Made by a program: the position numbers and the translations under genes. A stretch of DNA of 64,000 bases from Sipunculus nudus (lineage: Eukaryota > Annelida > Sipuncula > Golfingiida > Sipunculidae), in contig CM049307.1 in the NCBI GenBank assembly GCA_026874595.1, positions 51,335,370 through 51,399,369 of the forward strand, read 5' to 3'. Under the pieces are notes generated by a model, which did no database searches, had not been told where the DNA came from, and saw nothing but the letters and a program-made list of their open reading frames with translations. This document shows, one piece after another, positions 35,590 to 48,082 of the stretch. How positions within the stretch are numbered: position 1 is the first letter of the stretch; every line of letters begins with the position of its first letter.

Positions 35590-36211
35590 GCCCTAAGAAG
35601 GGTGTGCCCTCCCCCCCCCCCCCGGGCTTTCTTTTGAAAAAAAAAAACTTTTTGCAAACAACCCATAAATCGGCCGAACTATTAAAACATTGTTATCATA
35701 GAAAGATACTTCTAAATGTATAAATATCAAAATACCTGTAAACCTATCAAACGGTGATCGTGTAAAGGGCCTCAGCTCTTTGTGTCCACTCAACGGAAAA
35801 GTGCTCCCTATTATAAGATTCATGTGGACATGTGTTCCGCGCTTGAATTTAAATTATTTACTTCCTTTTGACAGAGTAAAATTACTTAACAGGCAATATA
35901 ATGGAAATGGGGTTCAGTGGGGATTACAGGTCGCCTCCTGAAAAAAGCGTGACAGGCGTTCAAGCATGCTGAACGTTTGTAGAGGGTTAGGGTAAAGACA
36001 TATCAAAGTCCATTTCATTTTGGAGGTTATAAGAATCACCACTATATATATTTCCTTATAAACCATTGTAACAAAGGAGGATTCCTTTGTTCCCGTGTGG
36101 AAGCCATCCATTCGTATTTATTTGTTCTGCTACTCACAAGGTGAACTCGTGGTACTGAAGCATGACAGTGTTCACACATACAATGCATACACGTGAACAC
36201 CTGACTGATAT
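35590..36211. repeat. Dispersed repeat cluster with poly-C tract
   Basis: A C-run at 35611-35624, TTTTGAAAAAAAA, ATAGAAAGATA.TTC.AATG, TCAAACGGTGATC and GGTCGCCTCCTGAAAAAAGCGTGACA also follow each other at 36829-37290. 36033-36178 repeats the block seen at 35355. Confidence 0.6.
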
Positions 36212-36430
36212 CAAAGGCGCCCAATCACCTACCTTTTGAAAAAGAATTGATGTGATTCCTGGCTTCCTCTGTGTATATAATAATGATTTAAGGAAAATTT
36301 ACGTTGTGAAAAGTTCTCGTAAGGCCTTCGTGAAGGATGTGTGAACTTGTTTATCCACAACGTGTTTGTAAACACAGCAATGTTGACAAATGGAAACACA
36401 TGTATCCATATATTATATATCATTAGGTGG
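36212..36430. repeat. Dispersed repeat, copy 2 of the 13085 family
   Basis: GGCGCCCAATCACCTACC, GATGTGATTCC, GTGTTTGTAAACACAGCAATG, in the same order as in the 13085 copy. Confidence 0.45.
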
Positions 36431-36789
36431 TAGGTTGTATATATGAGGACGTAGAAAGGTCACTTGTTGCAAAACACCATTTGCAAAGCTCTGGCTTATC
36501 TGACTTGCTGCCAGATTCTCTTGTCTAATATGTTTTTATTATTTTCGCGGGTCCCCAAATATTATAAACACGTTGAAATAAACAAAATAAGCAGCCTGTG
36601 TTTGGTGATATCCACTTTTTTCTGGCCTATTTTTATGAAAGCTCCAAGGAATTACTTTAATTTATAAAGGTCAGAAAGATGATTGGGCACCTTTACATTC
36701 TGGTGGAGGTCTGTACTCCCTGACGACAGATTCTAGTTTGTTATCAGTTTAAAGATGTACTGGTGATATTTTTTTCATGTTTTACCGTC
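36431..36789. other. Unassigned DNA
   Basis: No features recognised. A 67-codon frame at 36464-36667 has no known motif. Confidence 0.5.
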
Positions 36790-37510
36790 ACTACAGACAA
36801 CGAATCTTAACAAACATATGTGAACACCTCCCCCCCCCCCTCCCAACCGGAATTATAATTAAGTTTGGGGCTTCTTTTTGAAAAAAAAAATTCATAAAAA
36901 GACATGATTTTGCCGATTTTTTGCAACCATAGTTATTATGGAAAGATATTTTCGAATGCATAAAATAAACATACCTGTAACCCATAAAATAAGTGTCAAA
37001 CGGTGATCACATCACTGGACCCAGTGGCCAGTGTTGACCAAACTGAAAACCCCTCGAATTGAAAGCGGAGCCATGTGGTCTTTGAATTAAAACCTTTACT
37101 TCCTTTTGAGAGGGAAAATTCCTTTAGAGGCGTTACAATGGATATGGGGGATCAATGGAGATTATAGTGGACCCGCGTGACCGCGTATTGCAAGAAAATG
37201 ACTTTTGGGCAGGACATGCGTGCTGGCCACGGTCTTAATAGGCCAGTGAAAATCCCCGAGGCTCCTCCTGAAAAAGCGTCACAGGCTTGGAGGACCTTGC
37301 AGCACAAAAGAAATACGGGCAACTAATGGGGAAATATTAGAATTATTTAATATTCAGCTTTGAAGGGCATATAACCGCAAAATAAAACACACTTGTCCTT
37401 GAAGAGCACACCACCGATACGTCTGCCGAATTCGAAGAGTCAAATCAGAACGGAAGCAGTTTAACCGTGGTCTAGAAAAAAACCACCTCCGTATTAATTA
37501 TATTGATTTT
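36790..37510. repeat. Dispersed repeat, second copy, including the 23642-type tail
   Basis: The C-run (36828-36841), TTTTTGAAAAAAAAA, GGAAAGATATTTTCGAATG and TCAAACGGTGATCAC match 35611-35760. 37255-37510 matches 23642-23890 and 34812-34990. This copy shows that the two blocks belong to one longer element. Confidence 0.7.
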
Positions 37511-37589
37511 CGAGAGCTCACTGATTATAATGCCATAATAAAAGAATAGGTTTTTAGGCGTAACGACTGGACATAGAATTTTCTCTCAT

Positions 37590-37880
37590 GAAAGCCAGGG
37601 AGGCCCATGAAAATTCTCTATAGAAAACAGAAGGTTTCTGTCACCCATAATCTCTGAGCTATCTGGGTCCAAAGTACCCCCGAGATTAATGGAAATTTGA
37701 AACAAAGGCTCAAGTATCTGAACAACTGATGCATTGATTTCCATGATTCTTTGCACGCATGCACATTCATCATGGAGTGTTTCATTAGTTCCAGCAGACT
37801 GGTGGCGCCACCTGGATTTTTTTTCCTCAAATTTTTACGCATTATCTTGAGACGTATAAAGATGTGGCTGTCTGTTAACA
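37590..37880. repeat. Dispersed repeat with GGTGGCGCCACC, copy 2
   Basis: Counterpart of 18400-18760. The palindrome is at 37801-37812, followed by CTGGATTTTTTTTCCTCA. Confidence 0.65.
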
Positions 37881-38449
37881 GGGTACAACTTGTGACCATT
37901 GCACCTAGAATCTTGACATCCTGGGAGCTCTATGAAAAGTCTCCTTGGAAACCTGAAACTATATCTCTGTTACCCATATCTTCTGAGCTATGCTCAAGTT
38001 GAATGGGTATACCACCTATAAAATTTGGCATAGAAAAAATTATTTTGTGAATGTTTTCCTAGTCAGCTTAGCGTCCTGACCCCTTGGTCACTTGTTTTTT
38101 TTTCGGTTCAGTCATCACATATACCGATATTTTCCTACCAGATTTTTTTTAATTCGGCCTACAGCATCCTCACATCTACCGAGCTTACTAATGTATCAGG
38201 AAAAAAAAAAAAAAAAAAAATCGGCCGGAAAAATCGATAGAAGGGGAACGGCTTTACCATCAATTACATTTAACCCTTATCTGAAAGAGTCTGTACTTTC
38301 TAGCATGAGTTCAAACTCTTCCCTGTAATTCGATAAAAAGTAAAACTTGGCACAAAAACATATATCTGTCGGTTGGCTTCATATTGTGTCATAGATGATT
38401 AGCCAATTATATGGTTACACATGCTGGGTACATTGGATGTACAGACAAG
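37881..38449. other. Unassigned DNA with A-run
   Basis: An A-run at 38200-38220 and T-rich DNA. No coding or transposon features. Confidence 0.5.
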
Positions 38450-38650
38450 TGTTACGGAACCTAATGACAACTGATCATGTAATCGTGACGAGCATAAATA
38501 TTGTTACGGAGATAAAAAAATCAGATTCCGCAACACTAGGCAGCGTGAAATGTATAGGAAACTAAATAATGAAGTCAGTGTTTTTTGTTAACAAATAAAT
38601 ATATTTTTTTTAGAACAACCCTAAGTACAACAAAACAAGTATATTATCAA
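38450..38650 (-). mobile_element. LTR fragment (U5 end) of the 18924 family
   Basis: Begins TGTTACGGAACCTAATGACA at 38450 and shares GACGAGCATAAAT, CAGATTCCG.AACACTAGGCAGCGTGAAATG and TTTTTTGTTAACAAATAA with 7299 and 18924. It fades out after about 200 bp, so the promoter half is missing. Confidence 0.8.
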
Positions 38651-39204
38651 GTGATTGAATATAAATATTAGCTCCTGACTAACCCCCTGCACAAACGGTG
38701 TGTAGATCTTGTTGAGGGGTGTCATAAAAGCGGACCGAACTGTCTGACAAATTGCAAAAGTTACTCTTTTTGAATAACAAATAATGTTTAATTTTTTTTT
38801 ATTTTTAGTAAAAATCTAGAAAATTTAAATTACAGGGGTGTTGATGTGCACATTGTGAACAAAGTTTATATTGGAGTGTTTGTATGTTAATGGAACTATA
38901 GCTGTCTATTTCTGTGCTGTTTTATATTTTTTGTTGTTGAAATAAATATTAAAAGAATGTACATTGGAAGATATAATATGAATATGCCATAATTATTATA
39001 ACATATGCGATAGGTTTTTATTGTAATATATCATCCATATATTGTGTACGCTTAATATAACATATATAAAAACTGTTATTTTGATATATTTCATATTTAT
39101 CATAATGAAATAAAATATCACATGTTTATTGTCATGTTGTGAGATAGTACAATTAACCACATCCTATTTGGCTTGAAGTGAACACATTTTCATAATCTTC
39201 CCAA
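38651..39204. other. AT-rich DNA with a segment shared with the 54.5-kb satellite
   Basis: 38713-38745 (AGGGGTGTCATAAAAGCGGACCGAACTGTC) is the reverse complement of part of the 188-bp satellite unit at 54453 (GACAGTTCGGTCCGCTTTTATGTCACCCC). The rest is AT-rich without features. Confidence 0.55.
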
Positions 39205-41400
39205 AACTGCTTATTATATGATCTGTTTAAATGACAGACCATTCAATACATACAGGATCATTGATTAAGAAGGCTCTGTATACCAGGAACACGGGGATAA
39301 GCAGCTTTGCCGCGCGAAATCTCTCTCTCACGCTCTGTTCTGCGTGACCGAGCGTCGACAATCCGACGTACGAATATCTGGATATGGGAACGAGAGGATC
39401 AAAGGCCGGCTCTTGTAACAATTCCTGGCCATTGTCGTCGTCCTAAAAAAACATAAAAAAATGTGCTGGCAGCTGAAAACTGACTCTCTCTCTCTCTATA
39501 TATATAAATTAATAGGAAAAATCAAATAATAACACAAAATTACACCATATAATTATACGATCAAAATGACATAAAATTTTAAAATATCATATTAAACGAT
39601 ACATATCCCCACATGGATCCCCCCTCCTTAGATCGCTCCAAATTCCCACGTGACTCTCCAAGGTTTTAGTAGCGCATCCCGTTTCTTCACTTTTTCTTCC
39701 AATTTATAGCTCTGTATATATACACTGATATTTTTATAAAGAAACAGAAATGAACAACCAGAGTTCTTCCTTTAATATTGCACAAGACTAATCTGGCAAG
39801 TCAACTACAATTAAAGCTCATATGTGGTGGATCATTTGATATATAAGTATATTTATTTTTTGCTCAAATGTGTTGAAAATGAAAATATACGTATGTAGAG
39901 AATTATCCTTATAACGTCGTATGTTAAATGTTTTTAATTATCTGAAAGTAGAACCGTTTTGAAGGAGGAAATTAATGTTATACTTGTTCTGGGTCCTCGG
40001 GTTCATTACTGACAGACCTGGTTAATTGGCTTATTGTTAATACTCCCACACCATAAATTAATATGTGTTCAATAAACACTCGATAAACACAATCATCAAG
40101 GCTGACAGACAGCAGCTGCTCGACTTATATCCCCCCTTTAAAAAAGGTCAAGATAACATAACGATTGTCCGTATTGAACTTCATCAGTTACCCCTGGATT
40201 ATATGTTAAAATGTAAGGTTTTAAAACACTACATACCCTTGATCTAGATTAAGTAGGTGAATAACTAGTCGTTGTACTACCATGTAAAATAAATAAAGTT
40301 TATGTGAGGCTGTCGTTTTTAAACAATAGTACTGCAGTGATGTACAGGATGAGATGTGATGTGAGGAGAGAATATTATTAATTGATTAATTAATAAGACC
40401 ATGTTGAGCACTTCTATATTTTTGATGTATGGAAATTTTTTCGTGTACCAATACGTCATCAAGCAGACATGCAAATTAAGTTGGGCGGACCTTAAATCTT
40501 TGGAGTATCAGGCCAACTTGAACGTTTCCTATACTAAACGTCAGTCACGTTAAGCCTATCAATAATCCCAGCCCGTTTAGGCCAAAACAAATAAAAGATA
40601 TGGTTCTCAGGCACCGCCCGTATCAATTTTAACCCCCCCCCCCCCACCCGCATCAAACATTTTTATTTTGATTTTCATCATTCAAGAAGGTACAATAATA
40701 CAATTTCCTTACGATTTTCGTTGTTATGTTGTGCTTTTACCTGTTTAGCAGGAAGAAACCTGTCTTTTACATGCGTTCCCTGATCACATGAAATTTTATC
40801 AAAACATACAAAAAAAAAGGTAAAAAATAAAATACCGCCAGCCCGCACTGATTTATGAAAAAAAGTGCCGGAAAACCATACCCTTTTATTTGTTTGGCCT
40901 AAGATTTCCATATTTGTTACAGAAGCATTGTTTATGCTACAAAACAATCAACTGTAGGCAAGTTTAACAAAATATCGAAAAAAATATCCATATTTGAAAA
41001 GAGTATCGCGATTCGCAATATGCGAATCATCGTAACGCTATATTTACAGACATATCGGCGCTGATTGACTGAAGATGTTACAAGACGTCCGAGCGCTCCA
41101 GTTGGTATGGTCTGAGACCATTTTCCTTTGCGCTCCCTGGGTTATACATTTTTTAATTGAAGACGAAGATACCACCAAGAGAGGCACGAATTGGATCCGG
41201 CTACAAGCCTGCCCTTGGAGGGTGAGGGGGCTGCAGTAGAGATATCCGAGGAGTCCAGAGAACAACAACATCCAGAGGCACAAACACAGAAGCCAATATA
41301 TCCGACAATCGGCGCAACAGCTCGGACCACGTCCGAAAGCAGCCCCCGCTAGGGCATTTTGAATACGTAAAGCTAATATCGTCACCAGCAACGATAACAG
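39205..41400. repeat. Long dispersed repeat, copy B (most complete)
   Basis: The left part aligns with copy A (32157 on). The right part, 40449-40568 and 41095-41400, aligns with copy C at 44277-44400 and 44440-44745 (AAGCAGACA.GCAAA, GGCCAACTTGAACGTTTCCTATACT, AATTGAAGAC.AAGAT.CCACCAAG, AATATCGTCACCAGCAACG). A poly-C run lies at 40633-40645. The minus-strand frame 41044-41463 is hydrophobic, but copy C breaks it with stops and frameshifts. Element class unknown. Confidence 0.8.
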
Positions 41401-42017
41401 CGATGACAATGTTTGAAGACTGGTCTCAAAAGAACCAACCATACAAATGAGGTAAAACTGCAACCTCTGTGGAACAATAGGTGGATTAAAGTGGATGAAA
41501 TGCCAGTGTATTGCAAACAGTTGGATTAATGTGGAATAAGGTTTGTAAAAGACTTAGTATCAAAGGAAGGAAAAATGCTAAAATGTTATGAATTGATTAA
41601 AGATATCCAGATATTAGACCACGAGTCTATCTCGTGAGGAGATCCGTATTAGCCGCAATACCATGTAACTGGCTAAAATTATTGCCAGACGAGGATATCG
41701 AATCTAATGAAGGTATATAAGAGGAGCATACCATGATAACAACTAAGGGTATCACAAATATACAATCTTTATTTTCTAAATATCTTCTTAATATATATTG
41801 GTGGAACAAAAATCAACTGCACCCTCATCATTTGTCAAGTTAAGACATACAATACAGGATGATAATATCAACTGAGAGGGCTACTTTGGAGCCATCCAAA
41901 AAATCAGAATTGGATATGTACACAGGGAATTCTTATTTAAAATTCTCCATAACTAATTACCAACCAACAGTTAGTTGATAGTCAACGATCTTCTTACTGC
42001 TTCATAGAATTAGAGAC
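41401..42017. other. Unassigned DNA
   Basis: No recognisable features. A small palindrome around 41617-41640 only. Confidence 0.5.
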
Positions 42018-42183
42018 CAGGGGCCTGTTGCAATAACATTTTACTGGACTTAAGCCCAGTTGGGGGCCTAAATACCATGATTACAATTGTGACGTCATAA
42101 TGGTTACCATGGTGACACACAGATGCCCCTTGGCTTAAGTCACCTACATGACTTAAGTCACCTTATTGCAACACTACCCAGGG
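42018..42183. mobile_element. Inverted-repeat MITE candidate, 166 bp
   Basis: CAGGGGCCTGTTGCAATAA at the left and TTATTGCAACACTACCCAGGG at the right are imperfect inverted repeats. Inside, GACTTAAG and CTTAAGTC repeat the symmetry. No coding capacity. Target duplication unclear. Confidence 0.6.
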
Positions 42184-42599
42184 TACACAATGAATGTTTT
42201 TGTAACAAAAAATCTGTCTTTTAGAATTTGGATTGGATGAAATCAAAAGGAGTGATAATGCCACGTTTAACCAATATTGAATGTAATGTTTCCAATTAAG
42301 GGTAACCTTCTAATAAATCAGGTGCTCCTTACATTTAAAATGTTTGTATATCAAAGTAGAAAGGAATATTATAAGAACACAAGCGATTTTATGCAATATT
42401 TTTAAAGGAGATTGAAAGATATAGAGAAAATTGAACATATTAAAGTAAACAGAAATGTAAGATTACTGCACATTTAGAAAAATGGAAAAAATAAAGAAGT
42501 ATTTTTAACAAACAGTGGCATTGTAGTTTTAATATTGAAATAAAAAGCAAGGGGTAAATGAATTCTGCAAAGACCACTAGAATATATGTATATATGTCG
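42184..42599. other. AT-rich spacer
   Basis: No features recognised. Confidence 0.5.
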
Positions 42600-42975
42600 A
42601 GGCCTAGATTAGAATTTTGGCCCAATTTAAAACTGGGCCAGCCCAAATCAAAATTTTGATCTGGACCGGCCCAGATCAAAATTCTAATCTGGACCAGATC
42701 AGTTTTAAACTGGGCCAGCCCAGATTAAAATTGTGATCTGGGCCGGTCCAAATTACAAACCTGTAGTGATGACTTCAAGATTTAACTCTGGTCTGAACTG
42801 ATTTAAAACTGGGCCGGCCCATATTTGAATTTTGATCTTGCCTGGTCAAGTTTACAATCTTGTGGTGGACTGATTTTCTGGGCCAGCCCAGATTAGAATT
42901 TTGATCTGGGCCGGTCAAGTTTACAATCCTGTGGTGGATTAATTTTAAACTGGGGCAGCCCAGATCTGAATGATT
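42600..42975. repeat. Minisatellite with GGGCC(A/G)GCCC cores
   Basis: ACTGGGCCAGCCCAGAT-type cores occur near 42633, 42711, 42810, 42879 and 42952 (spacings 69-99), each followed by AATTTTGATCTGG.CCGG. The cores are palindromic, so each unit can fold on itself. Confidence 0.8.
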
Positions 42976-43140
42976 ATCTGCCCCTATAGGCTGGCTTCAG
43001 TTAAACTATATTTTCCTAGCTGACCTTAGATCAGTTCAAAGCATTTGCAAAACATTGTAAGTCCATAATAATTAATATTTTACGAATTTATTTCATATTC
43101 TATGTAATTATCTTTGGTACGACTCCTTTCATATTTCATA

Positions 43141-44750
43141 TACGATCATAAAGACATAATATTCTCAAATATCTTATTAAACGATACATAGCCCTTCGAA
43201 ATTTTACACGGATCCCCTCGCCTCAGATCGCCACAAAATCCCAGGTGGCTCTCCAAAGTTTTAGTAGCGCATCCCGTTACTTCACTTTTTCTTCCAGTTT
43301 ATAGCCCTGGATATATACACTGACATTTTTATGAAGAAACAGATATGAAAAATCAGAGTTCTTCCTTTAATATAGCACAAGACTAATCTGGCAAATCAAT
43401 TTTCATTAGAGCTCATATTTGGTGGTTCATTGATATATAAGTGTATTCATATTTTGCTCAAATGTGTCGAAAATGGAAATATACGTTTATTGAAAATTTA
43501 ACATTAAAATGTAGTATAGTAAATGTTTTACCTATCTGAAAGTAGAACCGTTTTAAAGGAGGAAATACATGTTGAACTTGTCCTGCGTCCTGCGTCGGAT
43601 TCATTACTGACAAGCTTGGTAAATCTGAATAGTGTTCATACTTCCACGCCATAAATTAATATGTTTCATACTCCATAGCCATAAATTAATATGTCTTTCA
43701 TAAACACTCGATAAACACAATCATCAAGGCTGACAGACGGCTGCTGCTCGACATATTCCCCCTCCTTCTCAAACAAAAGGTGAAGATAACATAACGCCTG
43801 TACGTATTGAACTTCATCGGTTACCCCTTGGATTATATGTTGCAATATAAAGGTTGATTGATACTTTTAAACGCTATACACGCCAATGATCTAGAGTATG
43901 TGGGTGAATTAACTAGTCATCCAGGAGCACGAGTTGAAAGATCAGGTTGTTATGTACAGTTAAAGGTGCAAAAGTTTACGGCTTATACCTGTGGAAACGG
44001 TTTTGGCTTCCATATTATGAAATGGATTTTCCAATCTCATCGGACATGAACCCCCTTTTTTAGTTTTAAGGTTTATCTTACTGTATGTTTTATGAGTAGT
44101 ATTTTATAAACTTATCATGTACACGCATTATACCGTGTATACCATGTTTTAGAGTATGAATAGGGAGTTTTAAAAACATTGTATATATTATCAAATGTAT
44201 AGTATTATTAGTAGTAACAGTAGTAATAGTAGTAGAAGTAGTAGTAGCAAAAGCAATTGTAGTAGAAGCGTATAAGTCAACAAGCAGACACGCAAAATTT
44301 GTGAGGCGGACCTAATCTGTGGTATATTTGGCCAACTTGAACGTTTCCTATACTATAAACGTCTAACGTTACGTAAAGTCTGTCAACAATCCCAACCCGT
44401 TTATATTAATAAATTTGTAAAAGAAACATAATGTATACTACAAAGTTGGCAAGTTCTGATACCAATTCCCTTGGCGATCCCTAGGTACACATTTTGAATT
44501 GAAGACAAAGATGCCACCAAGCCAAGCAGGAATTTGTTCCGGCTACCAGCGTGCCGGGGGGGGGGGGGGAGGTTCAAGTATAGAGATATTTGAGGATTCC
44601 AGAGAACAATAACACCCACAGGCACAAACATGGAAGCCCATATATCCTGTCAACCGGCGCGATTGCTCGGACCACGACCACGAGAATCCCCTGCTAGGAC
44701 ACTCCGAATACGTAAAGCCAATATCGTCACCAGCAACGGTAACATCGCGC
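43141..44750. repeat. Long dispersed repeat, copy C (5' truncated)
   Basis: Aligns with B from about 39545 to 40275 and again from 40449, but lacks about 520 bp that B has at 40569-41095. It carries the empty hAT site at about 43830. A degenerate GTA trinucleotide run lies at 44200-44270 and a G-run at 44556-44569. The 63-codon frame at 43858-44049 is mostly outside the aligned part and unrecognised. Confidence 0.75.
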
Positions 44751-45313
44751 GCTTCTAATTAATAAGCTTTGTCGATTATTAACGAGAATTAACCGCTTAT
44801 TATTGAATAAATTATTTTCGACAGCACACTGTTTATAATGCCATAATAAAAGAATAGACTAAGTCCTGCGTCACCGAAGATTTAAATACAAAGTTATTTA
44901 AATGCATTATCTATACTTATAACAGGGGCGGATTTACGAGTATGTTCCTTTGAAACGGAACAATACACTCAACAACTTATACGGTTTCTTTTCTACTTAA
45001 GCATATAGGATTCTGCATAACGTTTACTGGCATTCCCGATGAAGCATTTTCAAATTGGCCCACTTCAGATTACCAGGGAGTTACCTGAAATCGATTTAAA
45101 ATAACCCCCGTGACATGATATCAGATAGAGTGGCCAAGTCGATGCATTGCTTGAGACTCAATCTCTGAAAGAGCAAGCCAGCTTGCTCTCACTGTATTGA
45201 AAAGATAGGAACAGATTTTTCCACCTCGCGGATAAAAAAGATATGACTACTATGAGCTGGCTCTGAATTACGTCCATTGGTATATGGAATCACGTTTATT
45301 TGAGTAAAAAAAA

Positions 45314-45365
<52 letters not shown>

Positions 45366-46024
45366 TCTAAAACTCAGGCTAGATTTCAGATTACTTCCTA
45401 TAAATGCAGTTTACCCCGTCAAAGCTTATTTCACCATAAAAAGTTCTGACTTTAGTTCTATCCTGTTGAAAAAAAAATAATATACTCGGCTTAAGGTCCC
45501 AGAACTGTCTAATGAGCATGTATAAGCATAATCCAGAACTGAACGCTGACGGCCGCCCCCCACCCCCCACCTCCCCAGGCCCGTTAGCTGAAAATCATTT
45601 ATTCAAGCATACCTGTAACAGCTACACAATGTCTCGGGGGATTATATTATATTAATATAATGCTAAAACAACAGTGTTTTTATTTATTTGGGATGTTAAC
45701 TCTCCAAATTATGATTTTGTATTTCAAATGTTATGTTTCAACTTATTTTTGTTATTTTAAAAAGTTTCCCATTAAAATATGCAAATATAAAAAAAAATCG
45801 CTGTTTAGTGCACGTTAACAACTCTCTTCGGTAAAAGTTGAATGTTTTGGAATCATGCGTGGCTTAGAAATACCGAATTAAAGTTTAAATATCCTGGTCG
45901 TGTTCACCACTTTCTATCTCACGAATACGTTAAAACGTAAAACGGGGTTCCGAACATGGCCTACAAGATTGAATTGCATGATGAGATCAGCAATATGACG
46001 GATTTACTTCCATGATCAAACACA
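44751..46024. other. AT-rich DNA, possible tRNA-Ser-like remnant and (AT)n run
   Basis: 45129-45175 (GAGTGGCCAAGT...GATGCATTGCTTGAGACTCAAT) resembles the D-arm/anticodon part of a tRNA-Ser with loop CTTGAGA, but lacks a T arm. An AT microsatellite is at 45309-45366. CAGGGGCGGATTTACG at 44934 is an orphan hAT-like left end. Confidence 0.4.
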
Positions 46025-46198
46025 TAAGCGGATCCAGAGCCGCTGCATCAATTGGTAATTGTATCAGACCAATGTCTGTCTGGACATCAGACCACCCCCC
46101 CCCCCCCCTTTCCGGGCCTGGGGACCCTTTTTTGTGGTTTTATCAATGGGCCTTGTGAGTTTGACCCCTGCGTTTCCTAAATCCTGGATCCGCCCCTG
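46025..46198. mobile_element. hAT-like MITE copy (GCGGATCCAG ends) with poly-C
   Basis: The left AAGCGGATCCAGAG and right ATCCTGGATCCGCCCCTG are inverted repeats of the 16737 type. The left tip is degenerate. A C-run of about 15 is at 46094-46108. No clean target duplication. Confidence 0.6.
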
Positions 46199-46463
46199 AA
46201 ACATTAGGTCCAAATAAACTACATTTCTACCAGCTCCCAAGAAATAAAATACAAGTTTAGGTAGAAAGTATAGCCCTCTGCGCTTTGCCTTTGGAGACCC
46301 AACCAAGTATCTCGGCGACTGGTCTTCTTGATTATTCTTAGCTCTATGTATATGCCCTCTTAATTCCAGAAAGCTAAATAATACATAACACAATTCTTAT
46401 CGTATGGTTCCTTTATATTTTTTTCATGCTAGGACCTGAAAGAAACTAATGAACCTATCCGTT
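46199..46463. other. Unassigned DNA
   Basis: No features recognised. Confidence 0.45.
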
Positions 46464-46870
46464 AAAGGGACCTATTCACATGACAAATACATTAATAGTT
46501 GAAGTATAAAATTTTCACCTTAATTTTCATCAAAATCCTTTGCTTGTCCCTGTACACAAATGCCAGCAAAGTTCCACTGGGTGCGTTTAGTGGCGCAAAA
46601 CATGAACAACATCATAAATCTAAATTTGTCAAACTTTGATTCTTCTGTGTTTCTTTGGTCATGTTAAATATTCTTTGTTATTGAGCTGTATCTCATTGGC
46701 AGGATCGGACCTCTGGTCCCGCAGTCTTTTTCTGGTAAACATTCACACGACAACTGTTTACCCATAAATAAAACCATAACAACGTATAGGATAGGTGAAC
46801 TGAATAAAGAAATTCTGTGTGCCTAGATGGTTTTGCTGGGAAACGTTTGTATTCTGCTAATATGAACTGA
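46464..46870. repeat. Dispersed repeat, copy 3 of the 13085 family
   Basis: TTAAAGGGACCTATTCACATGAC, CTGTTTACCCATAAAT and GATGGTTTTGCTGGGAAACGTTTGTAT match the first copy in order. Confidence 0.5.
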
Positions 46871-47629
46871 TACGAGAGATGACACACATATTGCCGCAGA
46901 TGTTTATGCACCTTTAAAAAGCAAAGTCTATGCGGTATATAGCAGTGATAACTTGTACTCGGAAGAAATCCCGCCGAGGCCATGTCCAGCTCGGTAGAAG
47001 GGAAAACCCTGTCAGATACAATATGAAAATTGTATTCATGGGTTTATTACTAAAGGAATATTAAAGAAAATAAGACCATACACACTTAGTTCCAGCTTTA
47101 GCTGCATTAGGGGGTTTAAGGATGACAAATGTACTTGCATAAAAAATCGCATGACAATTCCTTTATCCATATAACAAGATTCTTTTAATAAGAAGATTTT
47201 TATTGTACTAGGACACTTGGACTTGGGTTCCAAATGACAGGTACTCGAGCATAGTCGACTTGGACACAACCTCAAGGGCCCAGAATTGCACTTTGAAACG
47301 AGTGGCCTGCACCCGAACTTATACCAAGATGGCGTGCACTGCACTTAACTAAAACACTACGGTGTGGCCATATGACAAAACAAAACACTGGAATCCATTT
47401 CAAGTTTGTGTCAGGTAAATATGCGGTGAAATTAACAGGATGTAGTTGAGGTCACATGTAACATTAATTATTACCTTTTAATTTCTAAATAATACAGTCA
47501 GAATTCGAAGATCAATAAAATTATAGATTATATAAAAGATAGAAATTAAGGTGTTTAATTCACAGAACTATCACCTTTTATATATTACAGTCAATATGTG
47601 AAACCAGTCATCTCAAGAAATGCTGTAAC
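46871..47629. other. Unassigned DNA with GGACTTGG patch
   Basis: 47213-47260 carries GGACACTTGGACTTGGG/ACTTGGACAC motifs related to those at 9768, 16062 and 62160. Nothing else recognised. Confidence 0.4.
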
Positions 47630-47800
47630 ATTTCCGGCATTTCGTGTAATCCTGTGACCATTAGTCACTACGTGATCACGCAACTGTTAGCACATTTGAA
47701 ACTCACCTGACGCCTTTTGCTATTGTGCGAGGTTCACCTGTCGTGTATCGTTCGTACGTCATCGGTTACTTAGCAGCTTTTCGAATGCCTGTGATATTTC
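47630..47800 (+). repeat. Dispersed repeat, inverted relative to 60690-60850
   Basis: CTTTTGCTATTGTGCGAGGTTCACCTGT...GTCATCGGTTACTTAGCA at 47715-47780 is the reverse complement, with few changes, of 60712-60775. Flanking blocks also match loosely. Confidence 0.75.
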
Positions 47801-48082
47801 TGCAGAAACAACGCTCCTTGTTTGCATATGGAAAGACGACCGTGTCGATGTTCTATTTCTTTCCTGAATTAAACATCAATAATGTCTATGAAATAGGACG
47901 TATATAGTCACATAAATATATTCCATGCATACATAGCAATTGATGAAATGGGAGTAACTCTTAGAACTTCATTGAGAACACATTCAGAATTATGGACTTT
48001 TCAGAACGGGCAATATTTTTCTTTATGTGCCAATAAATAACAGTAAATAGATAGAGATTACACAGACCACATTATAACGGTA
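47801..48082. other. AT-rich spacer
   Basis: No features recognised. Confidence 0.45.

Noticed and set aside
41044-41463. 139-codon hydrophobic ORF on the minus strand (membrane-protein-like)
   Set aside because: It lies in dispersed repeat B. The corresponding part of copy C has a stop and frameshifts, so there is no sign of selection for a protein.
45129-45175. Functional tRNA-Ser gene
   Set aside because: The D arm is shortened and no T arm or B-box follows, so at best it is a remnant.
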